From JALOAD01 sp023228995 [NCBI: Candidatus Muiribacterium halophilum] (GTDB lineage Bacteria > Muiribacteriota > Muiribacteriia > Muiribacteriales): a DNA stretch of 6,113 bases. The DNA is taken from the NCBI GenBank assembly GCA_023228995.1, contig JALOAD010000098.1, positions 1 to 6,113 on the forward strand, in the 5' to 3' direction. A program made the translations under genes and the position numbers. The notes beneath the pieces are model-generated. The model worked only from the letters and a program-made list of their open reading frames with translations. It made no database searches and was not told where the DNA came from. Of the stretch, positions 1-5,353 are shown one piece after another. The stretch's first letter is position 1. Every line of letters starts with the position of its first letter.

Positions 1-567
1 TGTAGTAGTAATCAATTAACATCCTTAGAGGGTAGTCCTCAGAGTGTAGGTGGGGATTTTTCTTGTCATAGATGTCAATTAATCACCTTAGAGGGTGCTC
101 CACATACTATAGGTGGGGATTTTGATTGTGGTTATAACCAATTAACATCCTTAGAGGGTGCTCCTCAACGAGCAGGTGGGTATTTTTATTGTAATAATAA
201 TAAATTAATATCCTTAGAGGGTAGTCCTCAAAGTATAGGTGGTAATTTTTTTTGTTATGTTAATCAATTAACTTCTTTGGTGGGTAGTCCTCAAAGTATA
301 GGTGGTAATTTTTATTGTAGTAGTAATCAATTAACAACCTTAGAAGGTGCTCCTCAAAATGTAGGTGGTTTTTTTGATTGTAGAGATAATAAATTAACTT
401 CTTTGGTGGGTTGTCCTCAAAGTATAGGTGGTTTTTTTGATTGTAGAAATAATAAATTAACTTCTTTGGTGGGTTGTCTACAAAGAGTAGGTGGAGATTT
501 TTCTTGTAGTGACAATCAGTTAACAACCTTAGATGGTAGTCCTAAAAGAGTAGGTGGTATATTTTGG
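1..567 (+). repeat. Nine 63-bp coding tandem repeats (gene 1)
   Basis: The units start at base 1 with the TGT Cys codon and run in perfect 63-base register without an indel. In protein terms, positions 1-9 are C-x-x-N-x-L-T-[ST]-L and positions 10-21 are [EVD]-G-x-P-[QK]-x-[VI]-G-G-x-F-x. More units probably lie upstream of the window. Confidence 0.95.
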
Positions 568-861
568 TGTGATTCTAATAATCTTAAAAATATTGATTAT
601 TTACCAAAATATTATAAAGAATTATTTATACTGAATAATCCAATTATTAAAATAATAAATTTATTTACATCATCTAATGAACGTGGAAGGATATCTAATA
701 GAGAATATAAAGATTTAATTATGGATTTTATAGATAGAGAAATTATCCAACAAGATAAATTATTGGTAAATAGATTAGTAGAATTTTTAGATGATATAGG
801 AAAACCAAAATCTAAAGAAGAACTCATAGAGTTATTAAAAAAAGATTATGAAATACGATGA
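1..861 (+). CDS. LRR-like repeat protein, array gene 1 (5'-truncated)
   Basis: The reading frame is open from base 1, which is the Cys codon of a repeat, to the TGA at 859-861, so the true start lies outside the window. A TTG at 277 in this frame lies inside a repeat and is not a credible start. The visible 286 residues hold nine canonical 21-residue repeats (residues 1-189), the degenerate closing repeat (190-210, beginning C-D-S-N-N-L-K-N-I) and the conserved tail (211-286, ending D-Y-E-I-R). Repeat 2 begins C-H-R-C, with Cys replacing the usual Asn. Repeat 8 has Leu for the conserved Pro (G-C-L-Q-R-V), a change shared only with array gene 4. Relative to genes 2 and 5 this gene carries one extra 63-bp unit at 130-192. 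It overlaps the next gene by ATGA. The fold (LRR-like solenoid) is well supported; the function is unknown and a binding role is inference. Confidence 0.93.
   Translation, partial: CSSNQLTSLEGSPQSVGGDFSCHRCQLITLEGAPHTIGGDFDCGYNQLTSLEGAPQRAGGYFYCNNNKLISLEGSPQSIGGNFFCYVNQLTSLVGSPQSIGGNFYCSSNQLTTLEGAPQNVGGFFDCRDNKLTSLVGCPQSIGGFFDCRNNKLTSLVGCLQRVGGDFSCSDNQLTTLDGSPKRVGGIFWCDSNNLKNIDYLPKYYKELFILNNPIIKIINLFTSSNERGRISNREYKDLIMDFIDREIIQQDKLLVNRLVEFLDDIGKPKSKEELIELLKKDYEIR
841..861 (+). promoter_or_regulatory. ATGA stop-start overlap without Shine-Dalgarno (recurs at every junction)
   Basis: The start ATG at 858 shares bases with the stop TGA at 859-861. The same ATGA overlap is at 1970, 2830, 3564, 4613, 5350 and 6084. 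The 15-20 bases before each start are A/T-rich and contain no GGAG- or AGGA-like element, so initiation most plausibly relies on termination-reinitiation by the ribosome leaving the upstream gene. This arrangement fixes the start codons of genes 2-8. Confidence 0.8.
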
Positions 862-1973
862 AATATATAAAAACATTTAATGAATCTACAAACATATCAG
901 AAATTGAAGCTATTTGTAACGAATATAATATAAAAAACTTCATAATTAATGAAGATGATTCTATTGATGTAGATGGTAATGTTGATTTGTTTAGTAAAGG
1001 ATTAAAAGTATTACCTTTGAAATTTAGAAAGGTCAGTGGGAATTTTAAATGTAGTTTTAATAAACTAACATCATTAAAAGGTAGTCCTCAAAATGTAGGT
1101 GGGGATTTTGAATGTAATAGTAATCAATTAACATCCTTAGAGGGTGCTCCTAAAAATGTAGGTGGGGATTTTGATTGTAGTTTTAATCAATTAACATCCT
1201 TAGAGGGTAGTCCTCAGAGTGTAGGTGGGGATTTTTCTTGTCATAGATGTCAATTAATCACCTTAGAGGGTGCTCCACATACTATAGGTGGGGATTTTGA
1301 TTGTAATAATAATAAATTAATATCCTTAGAGGGCAGTCCTCAAAGAGTAGGTGGTAATTTTTTTTGTTATGTTAATCAATTAACTTCTTTGGTGGGTAGT
1401 CCTCAAAGTATAGGTGGTAATTTTTCTTGTGGTGATAATCAATTAACAACCTTAGATGGTTGTCCTCAAAGTGTAGGTGGGGGGGTTTATTGTATTTTTA
1501 ATCATTTAACATCTTTAGAGGGTGGTCCTCAAAATATAGGTGGGAATTTTGAATGTAGTAGTAATCAATTAACTTCTTTGGTGGGTAGTCCTCAAAGAGT
1601 AGGTGGTGATTTTTCTTGTAGTGGCAATCAGTTAATAACCTTAGATGGTGCTCCTAAAAGAGTAGGTGGTATATTTTGGTGTGATTCTAATAATCTTAAA
1701 AATATATATTATTTACCAAAATATTATAAAGAATTATTTATACCGAATAATCCAATTACTAAAATAATAAATTTATTTACATCATCTAATGAATATGGAA
1801 GGATATCTAATAGAGAAGATAAAGATTTAATTATGGATTTTATAGATAGAGAAATGATACAACAAGATATACTATTAGTTAATAGATTAGTAGAATTCTT
1901 AGATGATATAGATAAACCAAAAACCAGAGAAGAACTCATAGAGTTATTAAAAAATAATTATGAAATAAGATGA
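858..1973 (+). CDS. LRR-like repeat protein, array gene 2 (10 repeats)
   Basis: This 371-residue protein is the longest complete member. ATG 858 is chosen because it overlaps the preceding TGA, as at every junction, and gives the shared N-terminus M-K-Y-I-K-T-F-N-E-S. Residues 13-24 look helical (S-E-I-E-A-I-C), followed by a strand-rich stretch containing S-I-D-V-D-G. A degenerate first repeat spans 44-64 (L-K-V-L-P-L-K-F), ten canonical repeats span 65-274, the closing repeat spans 275-295 and the tail spans 296-371. The tail has a long amphipathic helix around 322-351. Repeats 4-8 match repeats 3-7 of gene 5 almost exactly in long DNA blocks. Repeat 4 is the C-H-R-C variant. The closing repeat has N-I-Y-Y where the other genes have N-I-D-Y. 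No signal peptide or membrane segment is seen, so it is probably cytosolic or packaged in a virion. Function unknown. Confidence 0.95.
   Translation: MKYIKTFNESTNISEIEAICNEYNIKNFIINEDDSIDVDGNVDLFSKGLKVLPLKFRKVSGNFKCSFNKLTSLKGSPQNVGGDFECNSNQLTSLEGAPKNVGGDFDCSFNQLTSLEGSPQSVGGDFSCHRCQLITLEGAPHTIGGDFDCNNNKLISLEGSPQRVGGNFFCYVNQLTSLVGSPQSIGGNFSCGDNQLTTLDGCPQSVGGGVYCIFNHLTSLEGGPQNIGGNFECSSNQLTSLVGSPQRVGGDFSCSGNQLITLDGAPKRVGGIFWCDSNNLKNIYYLPKYYKELFIPNNPITKIINLFTSSNEYGRISNREDKDLIMDFIDREMIQQDILLVNRLVEFLDDIDKPKTREELIELLKNNYEIR
1050..1679 (+). repeat. Ten 63-bp coding tandem repeats (gene 2)
   Basis: Ten canonical units in register begin at TGT 1050. The first unit is the L-T-S-L-K-G variant, encoded with CTA/TCA/AAA. 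Units 6 and 9 are the L-V-G variant. Units 7 and 10 are the L-D-G variant. The degenerate closing unit (1680-1742) follows directly. Confidence 0.95.
1222..1416 (+). repeat. 195-bp block duplicated in gene 5 (3865-4059)
   Basis: Reading the two stretches base by base I find one mismatch (1355 T versus 3998 G) over 195 bases. The block spans the end of gene 2 repeat 3 to the end of repeat 6. Identity drops sharply at the right edge and resumes at 1458-1543 against 4101-4186, in the same register, with one mismatch (1498 T versus 4141 C). Confidence 0.9.
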
Positions 1974-2833
1974 AATACTTAAAAATGTTTAATGAAAATA
2001 TAAATAGATCTGAAATTGATTCTATTTGTAAAAAACATAATATAACTAATTATACTATAAATGACGATGGTTCTATTGATGTAAATGGAAATGTTTATTT
2101 AAGTGATATAAATTTAATTGTATTACCTTTGAAATTTAGAAAGGTTAGTGGTGATTTCCATTGTGGTTATAATAATTTAACATCCTTAGAGGGTACTCCT
2201 AAAAGTGTAGGTGGGGATTTTTATTGTAAATATAATAAATTAACATCCTTAGATGGTGGTCCTCAAAGTGTAGGTGGTAATTTTTCTTGTAGTTATAATC
2301 AATTAACTTCTTTGGTGGGTTGTCCTCAATATATAGGTGGTAATTTTTATTGTGCTATTAATCAATTAACTTCTTTGGTGGGTTGTCCTCAAAATATAGG
2401 TGGGGGTTTTTATTGTAGTAGTAATCAATTAACAACCTTAGAAGGTGTTCCACAAAGAGTTGGTGGGAATTTTTCTTGTAGTGGCAATCAGTTAACAACC
2501 TTAGATGGTGCTCCTAAAAGAGTAGGTGGTATATTTTGGTGTGATTCTAATAATCTTAAAAATATAGATTATTTACCTAAATATTATAAAGTATTAGATA
2601 TATCTAATAATCCAATTTCTAAAATAATAGATTTATTTACTAAACAGGAAGAATATGGTCGTATATCTAATAGAGAAGATAAAGAATTAATTATGGATTT
2701 TATAGATAGAGAAATTATACAACAAGATAAATTATTAGTAAATAGATTAATAGAATTCTTACATGATGTAGGAAACCCAAAATCTAAAGAAGAACTCATT
2801 GAGTTATTAAAAAATGATTATGAAATACGATGA
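1970..2833 (+). CDS. LRR-like repeat protein, array gene 3 (6 repeats)
   Basis: This 287-residue member starts at the ATGA overlap with gene 2. Its N-terminus is of the second type, M-K-Y-L-K-M-F-N-E-N followed by I-N-R-S-E-I-D, distinct from the N-E-S-T-N type of genes 2, 5 and 7. A degenerate first repeat occupies 44-64, six canonical repeats 65-190, the closing repeat 191-211 and the tail 212-287. Repeats 3 and 4 are both of the L-T-S-L-V-G-C-P subtype and look like a local tandem duplication. The final repeat (T-T-L-D-G-A-P-K-R-V) and the G-I-F-W-C that follows are shared with genes 1, 2 and 4. The tail begins L-F-T-K-Q-E-E rather than L-F-T-[ST]-S-N, but later has the same I-E-F-L-H-D-V-G-N-P stretch as gene 4. 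No export signal is seen. Function unknown. Confidence 0.95.
   Translation: MKYLKMFNENINRSEIDSICKKHNITNYTINDDGSIDVNGNVYLSDINLIVLPLKFRKVSGDFHCGYNNLTSLEGTPKSVGGDFYCKYNKLTSLDGGPQSVGGNFSCSYNQLTSLVGCPQYIGGNFYCAINQLTSLVGCPQNIGGGFYCSSNQLTTLEGVPQRVGGNFSCSGNQLTTLDGAPKRVGGIFWCDSNNLKNIDYLPKYYKVLDISNNPISKIIDLFTKQEEYGRISNREDKELIMDFIDREIIQQDKLLVNRLIEFLHDVGNPKSKEELIELLKNDYEIR
2162..2539 (+). repeat. Six 63-bp coding tandem repeats (gene 3)
   Basis: Six canonical units begin at TGT 2162. Units 3 and 4 are neighbouring L-V-G-C-P copies that differ at few bases, consistent with recent unit duplication. The degenerate closing unit occupies 2540-2602. Confidence 0.95.
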
Positions 2834-3567
2834 AATATATAAAAATGTTTAATGAAAATATAAATAGATCTGAAATTGATGCTATTTGTGAAAAATATTA
2901 TATAAAAAACTACATAATTAATGACGAAGGTTCTATTGATGTAGATGGAAATGTTGATTTGTATGATAAAAAATTAAAAGTATTACCTTTGAAATTCAGA
3001 AAGGTTAGTGGTGATTTCCGTTGTGGTCATAATAAACTAACATCATTAAAGGGTAGTCCTCAGAGTGTAGGTGGGGATTTTGATTGTAGTGGTAATCAGT
3101 TAACAACCTTAGATGGTTGTCCTCAATGTGTAGGTGAGAATTTTGATTGTAGTTTTAATCAATTAACTTCTTTGGTGGGTTGTCTACAAAGAGTAGGTGG
3201 AGATTTTTCTTGTAGCTATAATCAGTTAACAACCTTAGATGGTAGTCCTAAAAGAGTGGGTGGTATATTTTGGTGTTATTCTAATAAACTTAAAAATATA
3301 GATTATTTACCTAAAACTTACAAGAAATTAGCTATTAACGGAAATCCAATTTCTAAAATAATAAAGTTATTTACAACATCTAATGATTATGGAAGGATAT
3401 CTAATAGAGAAGATAAAGATTTAATTATGGATTTTATAGATAGAGAAATGATACAACAAGATATACTATTAGTAAATAGATTAATAGAATTCTTACATGA
3501 TGTAGGAAACCCAAAATCTAAAGAAGAACTCATAGAGTTATTAAAAAAAGATTATGAAATACTATGA
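2830..3567 (+). CDS. LRR-like repeat protein, array gene 4 (4 repeats)
   Basis: This 245-residue member represents the minimal architecture in the window: a 43-residue N-terminal region, a degenerate first repeat (44-64), four canonical repeats (65-148), the closing repeat (149-169) and the tail (170-245). The start is fixed by the ATGA overlap with gene 3. The N-terminus is a hybrid: N-E-N-I-N-R-S-E-I-D as in genes 3 and 6, then K-N-Y-I-I-N, close to genes 2 and 7. Repeat 2 has G-E for the conserved G-G and an extra Cys (P-Q-C-V-G-E-N). Repeat 3 carries the same Pro-to-Leu change as gene 1. The protein ends E-I-L rather than E-I-R because of one base difference at 3563, directly before the next ATG. 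Function unknown. Confidence 0.95.
   Translation: MKYIKMFNENINRSEIDAICEKYYIKNYIINDEGSIDVDGNVDLYDKKLKVLPLKFRKVSGDFRCGHNKLTSLKGSPQSVGGDFDCSGNQLTTLDGCPQCVGENFDCSFNQLTSLVGCLQRVGGDFSCSYNQLTTLDGSPKRVGGIFWCYSNKLKNIDYLPKTYKKLAINGNPISKIIKLFTTSNDYGRISNREDKDLIMDFIDREMIQQDILLVNRLIEFLHDVGNPKSKEELIELLKKDYEIL
3022..3273 (+). repeat. Four 63-bp coding tandem repeats (gene 4)
   Basis: Four canonical units begin at TGT 3022. The order of variants is K, D, V, D at the residue before the conserved Gly. Unit 3 lacks the conserved Pro. The closing unit follows at 3274-3336. Confidence 0.95.
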
Positions 3568-4616
3568 AATATATAAAAACATTTAATGAATCTACAAACA
3601 TATCAGAAATTGAAGCTATTTGTGAAAAATATAATATAACTAATTATACTATAAATGAAGATGGTTCTATTGATGTAGAAGGTGATGTTGACTTAAGTGG
3701 AAATAATTTAAGAGTGTTACCATTAAAATTTAGAAAGGTCAGTGGGAATTTTAAATGTAGTTTTAATAATTTAACATCCTTAGAGGGTAGTCCTCAGAGT
3801 GTAGGTGGTTTTTTTGATTGTGGTCATAATCAATTAACATCCTTAGAGGGTGCTCCTCAAAGTATAGGTGGGGATTTTTCTTGTCATAGATGTCAATTAA
3901 TCACCTTAGAGGGTGCTCCACATACTATAGGTGGGGATTTTGATTGTAATAATAATAAATTAATATCCTTAGAGGGCAGTCCTCAAAGAGTAGGTGGGAA
4001 TTTTTTTTGTTATGTTAATCAATTAACTTCTTTGGTGGGTAGTCCTCAAAGTATAGGTGTGAATTTCCATTGTAGTCATAATCAATTAACTTCTTTGGTT
4101 GGTTGTCCTCAAAGTGTAGGTGGGGGGGTTTATTGTATTTCTAATCATTTAACATCTTTAGAGGGTGGTCCTCAAAATATAGGTGGTTTTTTTGATTGTA
4201 GTAGTAATCAATTAACAACCTTAGAAGGTGCTCCACAAAGAGTAGGTGGTTTTTTTGATTGTAGTGGTAATCAGTTAACAAGTTTAGAAGGTGCTCCTAA
4301 AAGAGTTTATTGTGATTTTTTTTGTAGAAATAATAAACTTAAAAATATAGATTATTTACCTAAAACTCATAAGAAATTAGATATTAATGGAAATCCAATT
4401 TCTAAAATAATAAAGTTATTTACAACATCTAATGAATATGGATGGATATCTAATAGAGAAGATAAAGATTTAATTATGGATTTTATAGATAGAGAAATTA
4501 TCCAACAAGATAAATTATTAGTAAATAGATTAATAGAATTCTTAGATGATATAGGAAACCCAAAATCCAGAGAAGAACTCATAGAGTTATTAAAAAATAA
4601 TTATACAATACGATGA
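3564..4616 (+). CDS. LRR-like repeat protein, array gene 5 (9 repeats)
   Basis: This 350-residue member is the closest relative of gene 2. Its first 60 bases are identical to those of gene 2, yet the following N-I-T-N-Y-T-I-N segment matches genes 3 and 6, so the N-terminal region is itself mosaic. The degenerate first repeat is at 44-64, nine canonical repeats at 65-253, the closing repeat at 254-274 and the tail at 275-350. Repeats 3-7 follow the same order as repeats 4-8 of gene 2, including the C-H-R-C unit and the G-G-G-V-Y unit encoded by a seven-G run. The last canonical repeat is odd: K-R-V-Y-C-D-F-F has Tyr-Cys in place of the Gly-Gly pair. The start is set by the ATGA overlap with gene 4. 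No signal peptide or membrane segment is seen. Function unknown. Confidence 0.95.
   Translation: MKYIKTFNESTNISEIEAICEKYNITNYTINEDGSIDVEGDVDLSGNNLRVLPLKFRKVSGNFKCSFNNLTSLEGSPQSVGGFFDCGHNQLTSLEGAPQSIGGDFSCHRCQLITLEGAPHTIGGDFDCNNNKLISLEGSPQRVGGNFFCYVNQLTSLVGSPQSIGVNFHCSHNQLTSLVGCPQSVGGGVYCISNHLTSLEGGPQNIGGFFDCSSNQLTTLEGAPQRVGGFFDCSGNQLTSLEGAPKRVYCDFFCRNNKLKNIDYLPKTHKKLDINGNPISKIIKLFTTSNEYGWISNREDKDLIMDFIDREIIQQDKLLVNRLIEFLDDIGNPKSREELIELLKNNYTIR
3756..4322 (+). repeat. Nine 63-bp coding tandem repeats (gene 5)
   Basis: Nine canonical units begin at TGT 3756. Units 3-7 are collinear with units 4-8 of gene 2. Unit 9 is atypical (V-Y-C-D-F-F). The closing unit follows at 4323-4385. Confidence 0.95.
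3865..4059 (+). repeat. 195-bp block duplicated in gene 2 (1222-1416)
   Basis: This is the partner copy of the gene 2 block. It covers the end of gene 5 repeat 2 through repeat 5, including the C-H-R-C unit. The constant offset of 2643 bases shows there is no indel across the block. Confidence 0.9.
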
Positions 4617-5353
4617 AATACTTAAAAAAATTTAATGAAAATATAAATAGATCTGAAATTGATGCTATTTGTGGAAAATATAATATAACTAATTATACTA
4701 TAAATGATGATGGTTCTATTGATGTAGATGGAAATGTTGATTTAAGTCATGAAAAATTAAAAGTATTACCTTTGAAATTTAGAAAGGTTAGTGGGAATTT
4801 TGAGTGTAGTTTTAATAAACTAACATCATTAAAAGGTAGTCCTCAAACAGTAGGTGGGTATTTTTATTGTAGAGATAATCAATTAACCTCCTTAGAGGGT
4901 GCTCCTCAAAGTATAAGTGGTTATTTTGATTGTAATAGTAATCAATTAACAACCTTAGAAGGTGCTCCACAAAGAATTGGTGGGAATTTTAATTGTAGTA
5001 GTAATCAATTAACATCCTTAGAGGGTGTTCCTCAAAGAGTGGGAAAAATTTTTTCTTGTATAAATAATAATCTTAAAAATATTGATTATTTACCAAAATA
5101 TTATAAAGAATTATTTATAGGAGATAATCCAATTTATAAAATAATAAATTTATTTACAACATCTAATGAATATGGAATGATATATGATAATAGAGAAAAT
5201 AAAGATTTAATTATGGATTTTATAGATGCAGAAATTATACAACAAGATAAATTATTAGTAAATAGATTAGTAGAATTTTTAGATGATATAGGAAAACCAA
5301 AATCCAGAGAAGAACTCATAGAGTTATTAAAAAATAATTATACAATACGATGA
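4613..5353 (+). CDS. LRR-like repeat protein, array gene 6 (4 repeats)
   Basis: This 246-residue member has a degenerate first repeat at 44-64, four canonical repeats at 65-148, a closing repeat at 149-169 and a 77-residue tail. It is the only complete copy whose length departs from the 21-residue ladder, because the tail reads M-I-Y-D-N-R-E where the others read [RL]-I-S-N-R-E (W-I-S-N-R-E in gene 5), an insertion of one residue. It also has D-A-E for D-R-E in the main tail helix. The N-terminus is the M-K-Y-L, N-E-N-I-N-R type, like gene 3. Its repeats are mostly the L-E-G-[AV]-P subtype and none is L-V-G. Repeat 2 has I-S-G-Y-F and repeat 4 has V-G-K-I-F, both breaking the Gly-Gly pair. 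The start is set by the ATGA overlap with gene 5. Function unknown. Confidence 0.95.
   Translation: MKYLKKFNENINRSEIDAICGKYNITNYTINDDGSIDVDGNVDLSHEKLKVLPLKFRKVSGNFECSFNKLTSLKGSPQTVGGYFYCRDNQLTSLEGAPQSISGYFDCNSNQLTTLEGAPQRIGGNFNCSSNQLTSLEGVPQRVGKIFSCINNNLKNIDYLPKYYKELFIGDNPIYKIINLFTTSNEYGMIYDNRENKDLIMDFIDAEIIQQDKLLVNRLVEFLDDIGKPKSREELIELLKNNYTIR
4805..5056 (+). repeat. Four 63-bp coding tandem repeats (gene 6)
   Basis: Four canonical units begin at TGT 4805. The first is the K variant, as in genes 2 and 4, and the rest are E variants. The closing unit follows at 5057-5119. Confidence 0.95.

Noticed and set aside
260-526. Antisense open frame opposite the gene 1 repeats, with a similar one at 5525-5752
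   Set aside because: Its regular periodicity is only the reverse complement of the 63-bp coding repeats. It has no independent homology signal and no initiation context.
1-567. CRISPR array
   Set aside because: The periodicity is 63 bp with no constant repeat and unique spacer alternation, and the entire stretch is an open frame coding for LRR-like units.
612-827. Recurrent 61-71 residue antisense frames opposite each conserved tail (also 1724-1939, 2584-2799, 4367-4582, 5134-5319, 5838-6053)
   Set aside because: They recur only because the sense strand of the tail is conserved; each is a reading-frame shadow with Ser/Ile-rich low-complexity content.
277-861. A shorter gene beginning at the TTG codon at 277
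   Set aside because: This TTG is the second Leu of L-T-S-L in the middle of a repeat. The frame is open to base 1 with four more full units in register, so the gene is 5'-truncated by the window and does not start here.
848-880. Mini-ORF starting 10 bases before the gene 2 start (M-K-Y-D-E-I)
   Set aside because: It arises from a second ATGAAATA-like string in the E-I-R codons. It is lost or altered at other junctions (immediate stop at gene 2/3, no ATG at gene 5/6), so it is not conserved.
1999-2006. TATAAATA, an exact match to the T4 late promoter core, repeated at 2859-2866 and 4642-4649
   Set aside because: It lies 29 bases inside the coding region and simply encodes part of E-N-I-N-R in the second N-terminal type. 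It could not express the gene it sits in, and such a match is easy to get by chance in AT-rich DNA.
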